Assembly: GCF_900489465.1 (NCBI RefSeq)
Contig: NZ_UEFQ01000020.1
Location: forward strand, 62,001 to 126,000
DNA from: Aequorivita sp. CIP111184
Lineage (GTDB): Bacteria > Bacteroidota > Bacteroidia > Flavobacteriales > Flavobacteriaceae
Length of the DNA: 64,000 nt
Reading direction: 5' to 3'
The notes under the pieces are model-generated. The model saw only the letters and a program-made list of their open reading frames with translations, had not been told where the DNA came from and ran no database searches. Position numbers and translations under genes: made by a program. Of this stretch, positions 52,972 through 61,416 are shown one piece after another (the first letter of the stretch is position 1; each line of letters begins with the position of its first letter).

Positions 52972-54669
52972 ATGAATACTATTGAAATATATCGCCGCGT
53001 GGCCCAAGCCATAGCAGAGCAGGATTTTGATATTTTAGATCAACTAAAACCTATCAAACCCACATATTTTAACTGGGTTACTGATATTTTTGAGCCACTT
53101 AACGTACAGCAACATCCCAATGATCTGGCCTTGATATGGAAATATAATGACCAACAGCAAACCTATACTTTTGCAGAAATCGCTGCACGAAGTAATCAGT
53201 TTTTAAATTTTATTCGGAGACATGACGTGCAACATGGAGATAATATATTTATCCAATTGCCATTGGTCCCTCCCAATTGGTATAGCTATTTAGCTTGTAT
53301 AAAAGGAGGAATGATAATCATTCCTGCTGCCACCAGTTTGGATGTGCGCGATTTGGAATTCCGATTCCAATCTGTATTTCCCCAAGTGGCTTTAGCCGAT
53401 CAAGCCAATGCTGAAAAAATAGATACGGCTGAAAAAGCGACAGGCAAAAAGATAAAAGTTAAGATTATTACCGAAGGTACTCGCGAAGGTTGGGAGCCTA
53501 TAGATAACATTCTTTCTGAATCCACTGAGGCGGAGGGTGCTAAAACCCAAAGCGATGATGATCTGTTCTATTTTTTCACTTCTGGTACTACGGGCATGCC
53601 TAAAATAGTAGTACATACCCACTATGGTTATCCAATGGGACATCTTACCACCACCACATGGGTAGGTATGAAACGAGGAGATTTGCACTACAATATTTCA
53701 CAACCTGGATGGGCGAAGTTTTCATGGAGTAGCTTTTTTGCCCCATGGAATGTAGGTGCTACTATACTGGGTTATCACATAGACCGGTTTGATCCGAAAG
53801 AACAATTACAAACATTACAAGATCTAAAAGTTAATACCTTTTGTTCGCCACCCACATCGCTTAGAATGTTAATTCAGGAAGATTTGAGTGCTTATACATT
53901 TTCGCTTAGGGAATGTGTGGCTGCTGGCGAACCTCTTAATCCTGAAATTATAGAGGTTTGGAAAAAAGGCACAGGGGTGCTTATCAGGGATGGTTATGGA
54001 CAGACGGAGGCTACGGCTTTGGTGGTCAACTTACCCAATAGCAATGTTAAATTTGGATCTATGGGTAAGCCTACTTTTCTTTATGATATTGTAATAGCCG
54101 ATGACCATGGCCAGCAATTAGAAAACCTAGAGGAAGGAAATATTTGCCTGACCCACAATAAAGAAAATGTAAATGGGCTGTTTAAAACCTATTTGAATGA
54201 TACGGGCAGACATCAGTTGGTTTTTAAACACGGCCTCTATTATACGGGAGACAAAGCGTATAAAGATGAAGAAGGTTATTTATGGTTTGTGGGCAGAGAT
54301 GATGATGTTATTAAAGCTTCCGATTTTCGGATTGGCCCTTTTGAAGTGGAGAGCGTACTCTTAGAGCACCCAAAAGTATTGGAGGCAGCGGTAATCGCCA
54401 GCCCCCACGCCTTGCGCAGCAATGCAGTTAAAGCCTTTATAATCTTGGCTCCTGAAGTTAAACTTACGGCTGAAGTAGCACAAGAGCTGTTTGATTTTTG
54501 CGAGAATCAACTGGCGCGCTACAAAATTCCAAGAATTATTGAATTTACCCACGAATTGCCCAAAACGATTTCTGGGAAAATTAGAAGAATCGAACTCCGT
54601 GCCGAAGAAGCCGTTAGCAAACAGAAAAAGGAAAAACGTCCTAATGAGTTTTATCACGATAAGTATTAA
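52972..54669 (+). CDS. AMP-binding acyl-CoA synthetase (medium-chain, ACSM/acetyl-CoA-synthetase-like)
   Basis: 565-aa adenylate-forming enzyme activating a carboxylic acid with ATP to an acyl-AMP and then to acyl-CoA. It has the A3 P-loop FTSGTTGMPKIV, A5 DGYGQTEATAL, A7 YYTGDKAYKDEEGY, A8 GRDDDVIKASDFRIGPFEVE, and the catalytic Lys of A10 LPKTISGKIRR. The sequence resembles medium-chain/butyrate-type ligases more than acetate enzymes. It lies alone on the plus strand between the two-component cluster and the copper island. The acid substrate cannot be read. Confidence 0.9.
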   Translation: MNTIEIYRRVAQAIAEQDFDILDQLKPIKPTYFNWVTDIFEPLNVQQHPNDLALIWKYNDQQQTYTFAEIAARSNQFLNFIRRHDVQHGDNIFIQLPLVPPNWYSYLACIKGGMIIIPAATSLDVRDLEFRFQSVFPQVALADQANAEKIDTAEKATGKKIKVKIITEGTREGWEPIDNILSESTEAEGAKTQSDDDLFYFFTSGTTGMPKIVVHTHYGYPMGHLTTTTWVGMKRGDLHYNISQPGWAKFSWSSFFAPWNVGATILGYHIDRFDPKEQLQTLQDLKVNTFCSPPTSLRMLIQEDLSAYTFSLRECVAAGEPLNPEIIEVWKKGTGVLIRDGYGQTEATALVVNLPNSNVKFGSMGKPTFLYDIVIADDHGQQLENLEEGNICLTHNKENVNGLFKTYLNDTGRHQLVFKHGLYYTGDKAYKDEEGYLWFVGRDDDVIKASDFRIGPFEVESVLLEHPKVLEAAVIASPHALRSNAVKAFIILAPEVKLTAEVAQELFDFCENQLARYKIPRIIEFTHELPKTISGKIRRIELRAEEAVSKQKKEKRPNEFYHDKY

Positions 54670-54785
54670 TTTTTTTTTGGCGTTGGTAAGTAGTTTGGGG
54701 AAGATAATTGTATTAAATTAATCTCAAAAAGAGTGAATTCAAAGTGCGACAGCAATTTCAAATTCGCCTGTGCTGAGCTAAGTTT

Positions 54786-54816
54786 ACCCTGAGCAGCTTG
54801 TCCTGAGCGGAGTCGA
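54786..54816. repeat. REP-like dispersed element, second type (copy 2)
   Basis: Begins ACCCTGAGCAGCTTGTCCTG and continues GAGCGGAGTCGA; a close relative of 34274-34303, in the gap between convergent genes. Confidence 0.5.
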
Positions 54817-54845
54817 AGGATATCGAGGCCCCCGTCATCAAAAGA

Positions 54846-56624
54846 TTAGTCTATTTCCTCGGTAACACTTCCGCAGTCCAACATTTCCGCTCCAAAATAT
54901 GGATTGCGGATTTCCTTATCCTTACTCAACCAATACGCACCCACATTGTTGTTTGCCATGGGGCAAAATTCCACATAGACTTTTTGATTGATACCAAAAG
55001 TTTTTACGGCATTTATTAAATGAGCTGATAGATGCACAAAGTATTCCCTTTGTTTTTTAATGTCTGATGTTTTGGATATTGAAGTAGCTGCTTCTTTTAG
55101 TTCTTTATCCAATTGCATCCAATGGTTATGGACATTTTGATCTTTCAATAGCTTCATATCAACCTCTGAAATCCTTTTAAGCAAATTGTTTGCGCCTTCC
55201 TTGGCAGATTCAGCATTGTCTTTTATCAAGGCATCTTCCAAGATGATGTAAGCGCCAAAAATACCTTTGAGCTGTGTTTGGAATTTTGCAGCGGTTTCCA
55301 ATCTTTGGTTATGCGCAATGTGGTCTGACGTTTCTATCTTGGTTGTATTTCCCATACCTACATGTCCTTCATGGCCGGTCGTTGTTTTGCCTCCTTCGGT
55401 ATTCATCATGCTTTTTTTACCTTGTAACTGGGCAGCGGCATCAACCGTAAAGGTGCCATTGGTTACCACTTCTTCTCCATTTCTTAGTCCATCAACAATG
55501 TTATAAACATCGCCATTTTTAGTGCCCAAGGTTACTTTACGCATTTCAAAAACAGGCTCGTTGGGATTTGTTTTTACATACACCAAGGACCTGCTTCCTG
55601 TCCATAAAACCGCAGTGGCGGGAACGGTTATCTTTGCTTGGGCTGCATTGCCTTTGGACATCTGTACTTTTGCGGTAACGAACATTCCCGGTTTCAATAT
55701 ATCTTCTTTATTGTTCAAGGTTGTCCTCACTGAAACGGTTCTGGATTTGGTATTCAAGACTGGGTCTATAAAAGATACCGTCGCTTCAAATTCTTTGTTG
55801 GGATAGGCATTGGTGGTAACTGTTATTTTTTGGCCTTCCTTTAGCTGTGAAATTTGATTTTCATAAGCGTCAAACATTGCCCATACGGTACTCAGATTGC
55901 TCACTTTTACAATGGGTTGTCCTTGTTTAACATAATCGCCTTCCTCTGCCATTTTTTGGGAAACCGTACCTGAAACCGTTGCGTAAATGGGGAAATTCTC
56001 ACGTACTTTTCCCGATGTCTCTATTTGATTGATTTGACTTTCTGATAGTTTCCAAAGTTTTAACTTGTTGCGAACAGCATTATAAAGAGCGGGTTGCGAA
56101 GCTTTCATAGAAGTTGCGGTTATAAGTTCTTGTTGTGCAGCAACAAGGTTGGGGGCATAAATAGTGGCTAATAATTGCCCTTTTCGGACTTCTTCGCCCG
56201 TAAAATTGACGTTCAGTTTTTCAATACGGCCTTCAAAATAACTTGCCTGAACGGCGTTGGCTTCTTCATTGGCCATTATCTTTCCAGAAAGTAACATTGT
56301 GTTTTCATCCGTTCCCGACGCATTTCCCACAATAGTAGTTTGGATGTTTGCCAATGCCATGGCGTTTTCTGTCATTTTAATCTCGTTCACTGCAAGGCCA
56401 TCCGCACCTGATTCCGCAGGAATTAAATCCATCCCACAAATGGGACAATCGCCTGGTTCGGGTTGCATAATTTGTGGGTGCATAGAGCAGGTCCACATTT
56501 GGGTCTTGGCTTCAGCTTTTTCTGTTTTGTTGCTGTCTGAACTTTCTGAAGAAGTCCCAAAAAAGACATAGCCCATGACTAATCCTACGGCTAAAATTGC
56601 GATATAAATGATGTATTTTTTCAT
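54846..56624 (-). CDS. CusB-like RND adaptor with N-terminal metal-binding and C-terminal DUF3347 domains
   Basis: 592-aa periplasmic membrane-fusion protein of heavy-metal efflux pumps. The N-terminal anchor (about 3-22) is followed by a heavy-metal-binding domain (about 43-70: MWTCSMHPQIM...GDCPICGMDL). A CusB/HlyD core follows (about 100-400; lipoyl and hairpin parts with KLNVNFTGEEVRKGQLLATI and VQQGQPI-like segments). A C-terminal DUF3347 domain closes it (about 430-592, FCPMANNNVGAYWLS, NPYFGAEMLDCG). No CusA-type pump or outer-membrane channel lies in this window next to it, so the pump must be elsewhere or lost. Confidence 0.9.
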   Translation of the reverse strand: MKKYIIYIAILAVGLVMGYVFFGTSSESSDSNKTEKAEAKTQMWTCSMHPQIMQPEPGDCPICGMDLIPAESGADGLAVNEIKMTENAMALANIQTTIVGNASGTDENTMLLSGKIMANEEANAVQASYFEGRIEKLNVNFTGEEVRKGQLLATIYAPNLVAAQQELITATSMKASQPALYNAVRNKLKLWKLSESQINQIETSGKVRENFPIYATVSGTVSQKMAEEGDYVKQGQPIVKVSNLSTVWAMFDAYENQISQLKEGQKITVTTNAYPNKEFEATVSFIDPVLNTKSRTVSVRTTLNNKEDILKPGMFVTAKVQMSKGNAAQAKITVPATAVLWTGSRSLVYVKTNPNEPVFEMRKVTLGTKNGDVYNIVDGLRNGEEVVTNGTFTVDAAAQLQGKKSMMNTEGGKTTTGHEGHVGMGNTTKIETSDHIAHNQRLETAAKFQTQLKGIFGAYIILEDALIKDNAESAKEGANNLLKRISEVDMKLLKDQNVHNHWMQLDKELKEAATSISKTSDIKKQREYFVHLSAHLINAVKTFGINQKVYVEFCPMANNNVGAYWLSKDKEIRNPYFGAEMLDCGSVTEEID

Positions 56625-56728
56625 CTGTATAAAATATTTGTTTTTTAAAGGAAGACGTAATGACCTGTTATACTCCTTCGGTTGATTTACCCTTAGTTAA
56701 TGGGCATTCCATAATTATATTCTTAAAT

Positions 56729-57520
56729 TTATTTTCCCAATTTCAAAATATTAATAGCTCCTTTTGTTACTATTATAAACACGATCGCTCCAACAATTAG
56801 ATCAGGAATTCTAGAATTTGTCCATAGTACCAAAAACCCTGCGATGATTACTCCAAAATTTATTATTATATCATTGGATGTAAAAATCATACTAGCTTGC
56901 ATATGTGCTTCATTGCTTTTGGATTTTTGCAATAAATAAAGACAGGCTGCATTTGCCAACAATGCTAGTATTGATACGATTATCATTGTTAAAAAATCTG
57001 GCGTTTCCGTTTTTGAAAAAAAACGCCTTACTATTTCCATAAATCCAATAATGGCTAATAAAATTTGGAAGCCTCCAGCCATGGTAGCGATATTCTTTTT
57101 TCGGGACAATGAACCGCCTACTGCAATCAGGCTCAAACCATATACAAATGAATCTGCAAGCATATCAAGACTGTCTGCCACCAAACCCATTGATTTTGAA
57201 AGCCATCCAGTTGTTATTTCAATTATAAAAAAGAGGAAATTGATAGCCAATACGGCCCAAAGCAATTTGCGTTGATTTGAAGGTTCATCAAAAATCACCT
57301 CATCAGTAGTAATTGTTGTTATCAATTGCTCATTAAATTTTAAATCGCGTATAGCACCCTCTATTTTCTGAAGATTCCCATTGTGATAGACCACTAATGT
57401 CCTATTGGTAATATCAAAATCCAGTTGTTTTATTTGATGAAACCTTTCCAACTTCATCCGAATAATTGATTCTTCAGAAGGGCAATCCATCTTTTGTATT
57501 TTGAAAATTGATTTGTCCAT
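56729..57520 (-). CDS. Cation diffusion facilitator (CDF) with N-terminal HMA-like domain
   Basis: 263 aa. Residues 1-70 form an HMA-like ferredoxin-fold domain (IFKIQKMDCPSEESIIRMKL, with CPSEE instead of CxxC). Six membrane segments follow. ADSLDMLADSF in TM2 carries the ion-site Asp residues, and TM5 has SNDIIINFG where HxxxD would be typical. The cytoplasmic C-terminal domain of classical CDFs is missing. It is probably a zinc/cobalt-type exporter, part of the metal island. The DUF305 gene lies 12 bases upstream on the same strand. Confidence 0.83.
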   Translation of the reverse strand: MDKSIFKIQKMDCPSEESIIRMKLERFHQIKQLDFDITNRTLVVYHNGNLQKIEGAIRDLKFNEQLITTITTDEVIFDEPSNQRKLLWAVLAINFLFFIIEITTGWLSKSMGLVADSLDMLADSFVYGLSLIAVGGSLSRKKNIATMAGGFQILLAIIGFMEIVRRFFSKTETPDFLTMIIVSILALLANAACLYLLQKSKSNEAHMQASMIFTSNDIIINFGVIIAGFLVLWTNSRIPDLIVGAIVFIIVTKGAINILKLGK

Positions 57521-57532
57521 TACCCACTAATT

Positions 57533-58015
57533 TTAGTTTTCTGCTTCCAGACGCTTGATGTATTGTTTCATTTCGGCTATTTCCTTTTCTTGTGCCTTAA
57601 TGATACCATCAGCCAATTTACGCACTTCTGGGTCTTTGAGGTCTGCCCTTTTGCTCGTTAAAATTGCGATGGAGTGATGGGGAATCATTGCTTTCATCCA
57701 GAGTATATCGCCAACAATAGGGCTTTGTGCTCTTACCAAGCCAAGTGCACTAACAAACAAAATCAAGCTTCCCAATAAAATGGCGATATTCTTTTTCTTG
57801 TTTTGGTACATTTTGCGCATAAAGAACCACATTATTACTGCCATAGCTGCTATGCCCAAACAACTCATATAGAATCTGGTTACACTGAAATAAACGTGGT
57901 CTAACGCATAAGTGTTAAGATACATCGTGATATACATTGCTACAAATGAGGCAGTGAGCATCAATATAAACTTTGTGTAATTGCCTTTGCTGTTGTGTTG
58001 GTTTGAATTCTCCAT
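57533..58015 (-). CDS. DUF305 membrane protein
   Basis: 160 aa: three hydrophobic segments in the first 100 residues, then the DUF305 core WMKAMIPHHSIAILTSKRA (the MIPHHS motif) and KLADGIIKAQEKEIAEMKQY. Such proteins are common in copper and heavy-metal clusters, where the His residues may bind metal; the function is otherwise unknown. It lies between the deleted copA gene and the CDF transporter, 12 bases from the latter. Confidence 0.87.
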   Translation of the reverse strand: MENSNQHNSKGNYTKFILMLTASFVAMYITMYLNTYALDHVYFSVTRFYMSCLGIAAMAVIMWFFMRKMYQNKKKNIAILLGSLILFVSALGLVRAQSPIVGDILWMKAMIPHHSIAILTSKRADLKDPEVRKLADGIIKAQEKEIAEMKQYIKRLEAEN

Positions 58016-58033
58016 GGTTTTAATATTTAGTGT

Positions 58034-58416
58034 TTATAGTTGGATTTTTTTTAATCGTAATGAATTCAGAATTACAGATACTGAACTGAAACTCATAGCC
58101 AAGGCTGCTATCATTGGCGATAATAGGTACTGGTGCCGTTGGTTTGTTGACTTTCCTTTTTCGCTTTTTTCTCAGCTTGGTGCTTATGTTCCGCTCCAGG
58201 ATCAGCCGGAAGTGTAATAGAATAGCTCCCTCCATCGTCTTTCAATGCTTTTTGAAAAGCTTCCAAAGGGATATGCTCTTCCATTTCTATAACCGCTTCT
58301 GCCTTTTCTAGATCTACAGATGCCTTTGTAACTCCATTGACTTCACTTAAGGTTTTCTCAACGTGGCTGCGGCAACCATTGCAGGTCATTCCGTGAATGT
58401 GATAGGTGTGTTTCAT
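58034..58416 (-). pseudogene. copA: copA P-type copper ATPase with the middle deleted; HMA domain remains
   Basis: The 58416 start gives a 101-residue HMA protein (GMTCNGC at 9-15, then a Lys/Glu-rich linker to TNGTSTYYRQ) ending at TGA 58111. In another frame, directly behind it, the 3' end reads LLSPMIAALAMSFSSVSVIL, then NSLRLKKIQL and stop at 58034. That is the usual last membrane helix and tail of Bacteroidota copper P1B-type ATPases. The normal middle (CPMHC metal site, CPC helix, phosphorylation and ATP domains; about 650 residues) is missing. The junction lies at about 58121-58130, near the word CTATTATCGCC, which could pair with a similar word in an intact gene. The short HMA product may still act as a metallochaperone. 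Confidence 0.8.
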
Positions 58417-58430
58417 TTTATCTTAATTTT

Positions 58431-59786
58431 TTACATTTTCGTCATTTCATCTTCACTCATTTCTATTCCCATATTCATGTTTCCGTCCTTATCTGTATGT
58501 GATTTCATAAATAGAAATTGAGACAAAAAAATGAGAGCAATCCCTATTGCTGCGACAATAAGCACAAAGGGGTCGGTCAAAAATTTTAAAAAGATAAATG
58601 CTGCCAAAACAACAATATCCATTAGCAAGGCAATTATGGGAATTACTGGATTGAATTTTACTTTCTTTTTAAGGTGTTTAAATAGTCCCCAATGAATGGC
58701 AATATCCATTATCAAGTAGAAAATTGCTCCAATGGAAGCTATTCGAGTTAAGTCGAACAAAATAGTTAACAGTATTGCTAATGAAACGGTAAGAATCAAG
58801 GAAGGATTTTTAAGTTTCTTGATTCTATTCAAATTAGGAACTTGTTTCATACTACTTAACATTCCTAACATTCTTGAAGCAGAATACACGCTGGCAATTA
58901 CACCGGAAACAGTTGCAACAATGGCAAGTAAAATTGTTAAAGTAGAACCCCATTCGCCAAATAGGGGTTTTGCGGCTGCGGCCAAAGCATAATCTTTTGC
59001 CACTATAATTTCTTCAACACTCAATCCGCCAGCAACCGATAATGCCAAGGTAACATAGATGATTGTACAAACGACAATTGAAATAATTATGGAACGCCCT
59101 ACATTTTTATGAGGATTTTTTATATCGCCTCCTTGATTTGTGATTGTTGTAAATCCTTTATAAGCAAGAATCGATAAGGCTAATGCAGCAACAAATCCAA
59201 AACCTTCAGGTAGGGATTGGCTATTTGCAGGACTATAATTACCTGTAATAGTAGGTAAACCAGAAATAACCAATCCCGAAATGGCCAATACCACAATACC
59301 AACTACTTTTATAATTGCAGTAATGGTGGCGGTACGTTCAATAATTTTATTGCCAGAAATATTGACAATATATGCAATAGCAATAAGGATTACTCCCAAC
59401 ACAGATGCGTACCCGGCATACTCCTGCGGAAACAGCCGTAAAGCATACGCCCCAAAAGTTCCTGCCACTAAACTTTCGGCAACAACCATAGACACGTACA
59501 TTAACAAGGAAAATGAACCTGCAAGTGTACCTGGCGAATAGGCCTTTGTTAAAAATTTTACAACCCCACCAGAAGATGGATAAGCATTGGAAAATTTTAC
59601 ATACGAATAAGAACTAAATCCTACCACTACAGCTCCTACTATAAAAACAACAGGAAATAAATCGCCAACCAATTCGGCTATCTGCCCCATTAACACAAAA
59701 ATACCTGCACCTATCATCACGCCTGTTCCTAATGATACAGAGCCTAATAATGACAATTTTTGGGTGTTTATTTTTAAGGGGTTCAT
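58431..59786 (-). CDS. APC-family amino acid permease
   Basis: 451 aa with 12 hydrophobic segments and the family consensus SLGTGVMIGAGIFVLMGQIA in helix 1 (unwound GxG region), YSYVKFSNAYPSSGGVVKFL in helix 3 and LALSILAYKGFTTITNQGGD in helix 6. The C-terminal end is cytoplasmic and Met-rich (MNMGIEMSEDEM). The order fits the cationic amino-acid/YfnA-like group. It lies inside the metal island on the same strand, 12 bases after the 97-residue gene. The transported substrate is not known; a link to metal resistance is only positional. Confidence 0.88.
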   Translation of the reverse strand: MNPLKINTQKLSLLGSVSLGTGVMIGAGIFVLMGQIAELVGDLFPVVFIVGAVVVGFSSYSYVKFSNAYPSSGGVVKFLTKAYSPGTLAGSFSLLMYVSMVVAESLVAGTFGAYALRLFPQEYAGYASVLGVILIAIAYIVNISGNKIIERTATITAIIKVVGIVVLAISGLVISGLPTITGNYSPANSQSLPEGFGFVAALALSILAYKGFTTITNQGGDIKNPHKNVGRSIIISIVVCTIIYVTLALSVAGGLSVEEIIVAKDYALAAAAKPLFGEWGSTLTILLAIVATVSGVIASVYSASRMLGMLSSMKQVPNLNRIKKLKNPSLILTVSLAILLTILFDLTRIASIGAIFYLIMDIAIHWGLFKHLKKKVKFNPVIPIIALLMDIVVLAAFIFLKFLTDPFVLIVAAIGIALIFLSQFLFMKSHTDKDGNMNMGIEMSEDEMTKM

Positions 59787-59797
59787 TTGGCAACTAT

Positions 59798-60091
59798 TTA
59801 TCTTAATTTTTTTCGCATTGCATCAGAAATATTTTCGGCGTAAACTCCGTATGCATCCACCAATAATCCTTTAATTCCGTTTTTGGATGAAATGGCATAC
59901 AGCACACTATTGTCGTCTGTACTGCTCATTCCTTCAAAACGATGCATCTCATCCACATCAAAATCTTCTGGGTGTAATTTCAACTTTAATGCATTGCATT
60001 CAATATGTCCCGAACATAAATTAAAATCATAGGTGTATCCGTTTGCTTGTAAATCTTTCATTGCTTCTGAAAGGGTATCATAACTTTTCAT
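59798..60091 (-). CDS. Conserved 97-residue protein (PRPP-synthetase-annotated family)
   Basis: 97 aa: YDTLSEAMKDLQANGYTYDFN, LHPEDFDVDEMHRFEGMSS and DNSVLYAISSKNGIKGLLVD. This small soluble family is common in Bacteroidota and is often labelled phosphoribosylpyrophosphate synthetase by annotation transfer, though it lacks the enzyme's motifs. The function is unknown. It stands 11 bases before the permease gene in the same operon direction. Confidence 0.78.
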   Translation of the reverse strand: MKSYDTLSEAMKDLQANGYTYDFNLCSGHIECNALKLKLHPEDFDVDEMHRFEGMSSTDDNSVLYAISSKNGIKGLLVDAYGVYAENISDAMRKKLR

Positions 60092-60227
60092 CTGTTGTTC
60101 TTTTATATATTGTTCAAAATAAAATCAACCATTTCCGAAGGCGGCAAAACGGGTACGTGGATTACCGGAAACGGTAAGGATACATTCACATTGGCAATAA
60201 GCGTCCCTAAATTCCTACTGGTTTATA

Positions 60228-60299
60228 CTATTTTTCTTTTCTAAAATACCAAAGTGCCAATAGGACAATTAGAAATGGAATAATCCATAAATACATCAT
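60228..60299 (-). CDS. 23-residue membrane peptide
   Basis: MMYLWIIPFLIVLLALWYFR then KEK: one hydrophobic helix with a basic end, ATG-ATG start at 60299. Short single-helix proteins of this kind are frequent next to metal-resistance lipoproteins in Bacteroidota. Support is the clean helix and its position directly after the Met-rich lipoprotein gene. Confidence 0.5.
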   Translation of the reverse strand: MMYLWIIPFLIVLLALWYFRKEK

Positions 60300-60314
60300 A
60301 ATTTCTTGATTTTA

Positions 60315-60764
60315 TTACTCAAGGTTATTGCTGTGATTGTCTGCCATACCGCCCATATTCATACCTTTATCGCTCATCATCTTCATACCGGATTTCATAC
60401 AATCTTCGCTCATCATCCCTTCATTATGCATCATTTGCATCATTTGATTCATCATTTTTCCATCTTTCATCATTGATTGCATCATATTCATTGACGTTAC
60501 ACTGTCATTCATCATATTCATACCTTCGCCCTTCATCATCATATTCATCATTTTGTGATTTCCCTGCATCATTTGCATTGCTTGATTATTGCCTTGCATA
60601 TTCTCCATAAATTCATTCATAAAATTGGGATTATTTGCAATTGTTTGCATAATCTCATTTCTTGTTTCTGTATTTTCAAGCATTGCCTGAACATCTGGTT
60701 CTTGCTTACAACTATTTAATGTCATTAAGCCTACTACTGATAAAATCATTACTAATGTTCTCAT
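60315..60764 (-). CDS. Met-rich lipoprotein, probably copper-binding
   Basis: 149 aa. The signal peptide has a lipobox (MTLNSC). The mature part contains about 39 Met in all 149 residues (26%) in MM and MxM groups (MQMMQGN, NMMMKGE, MNQMMQMMH), the composition of periplasmic copper- or silver-binding proteins such as CusF/PcoE-like Met-rich chelators. It shares its signal peptide (MRTLVxxLxVxGLxTLxxCKQ) and 5' region with the 69-residue lipoprotein at 60878, as a duplicated cassette. It belongs to the copper island. Confidence 0.82.
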   Translation of the reverse strand: MRTLVMILSVVGLMTLNSCKQEPDVQAMLENTETRNEIMQTIANNPNFMNEFMENMQGNNQAMQMMQGNHKMMNMMMKGEGMNMMNDSVTSMNMMQSMMKDGKMMNQMMQMMHNEGMMSEDCMKSGMKMMSDKGMNMGGMADNHSNNLE

Positions 60765-60900
60765 AATATTTAATTTTTAGATTACTATTTATTTATTCTG
60801 TTTTCGTTGACGTGATTATGTTTATTATTGAATTTTCTTCCACAGTATCAGAAGTGTTATTTGCAGAATGGAATATATTATTGGTTTCCTTTTCTTTTTG
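60765..60900 (-). repeat. Duplicated cassette (copy 1) of lipoprotein 5' region and HMA tail
   Basis: This stretch repeats 61088-61230 in order: leader before a MRTLV lipoprotein (TTAATTTTTAGATTACTATT, TTTTCGTTGACGTGAT), then the tail coding for ...ETxNIFHSAxxTS... The copy here is no longer an HMA gene end but keeps recognisable translation (KEKETNNIFHSANNTSD). Confidence 0.7.
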
Positions 60901-61087
60901 TGAAATTGAAAAATAACACTATCAATACTATTACAATTAGGAGTATGAAAAACCACCAGCCCACATGCATTCCCCAGTAATGGTAACCTCCATTATGGTT
61001 CATCATTGTGTTTCCATCTGTATCTTGTTTACAGCATGTTAATGTAAAAAGACCAATTACCGTTAAAAGTGTTACTAATGTTCTCAT
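60878..61087 (-). CDS. Small lipoprotein with membrane helix
   Basis: 69 aa: a signal peptide with lipobox (LFTLTC), a short His- and Trp-containing stretch (MNHNGGYHYWGMHVGWWF) and one hydrophobic helix (about 45-62, FILLIVIVLIVLFF), ending FTKRKGNQ. Its 5' part matches the Met-rich lipoprotein gene. The end of its reading frame runs into a duplicated piece of the HMA gene tail. It is probably part of the copper island; its function is unknown. Confidence 0.65.
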   Translation of the reverse strand: MRTLVTLLTVIGLFTLTCCKQDTDGNTMMNHNGGYHYWGMHVGWWFFILLIVIVLIVLFFNFTKRKGNQ

Positions 61088-61230
61088 AATATTTAATTTT
61101 TAGATTACTATTTATTCTGTTTTCGTTGACGTGATCATGTTTATTGTTGGATTTTTGATTTTTCTTCAATTTTATGCGAAGTGCTGTATGCAGAATGGAA
61201 TATGTTTTTGGTTTCCTTTTCCGAAAGAAG
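61088..61230 (-). repeat. Duplicated cassette (copy 2), parent
   Basis: The leader of the 69-residue lipoprotein gene plus the last codons of the HMA gene (EKETKNIFHSAYSTS). It is colinear with 60765-60900 with scattered differences. Confidence 0.7.
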
Positions 61231-61416
61231 ATACTTTTCAGGAAGAACATTTTGAAGGGTTTGGGCAGAGATATGGCCGCTCATTGTAACTTCGGCCCCT
61301 CCTTTTTCAACATTTGCGACCACCTTAGTTACATTATCTAACTGACCCAAATATTTTTCTACAGATGCTTTACAGCCTCCGCAGGTCATTCCGTGTATTT
61401 TATATGTGTGTTTCAT
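61141..61416 (-). CDS. HMA-domain copper metallochaperone-like protein
   Basis: 91 aa. The ferredoxin-like HMA domain (residues 1-66) has GMTCGGCKASVE at 9-20, the CxxC copper-binding motif. A hydrophilic tail follows (LSEKETKNIFHSAYSTSHKI). It resembles CopZ-type chaperones and the first HMA domain of copper ATPases. It overlaps the stop of the haem-binding gene by one base (TAATG), so the two are coupled. It is part of the copper island. Confidence 0.88.
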   Translation of the reverse strand: MKHTYKIHGMTCGGCKASVEKYLGQLDNVTKVVANVEKGGAEVTMSGHISAQTLQNVLPEKYLLSEKETKNIFHSAYSTSHKIEEKSKIQQ

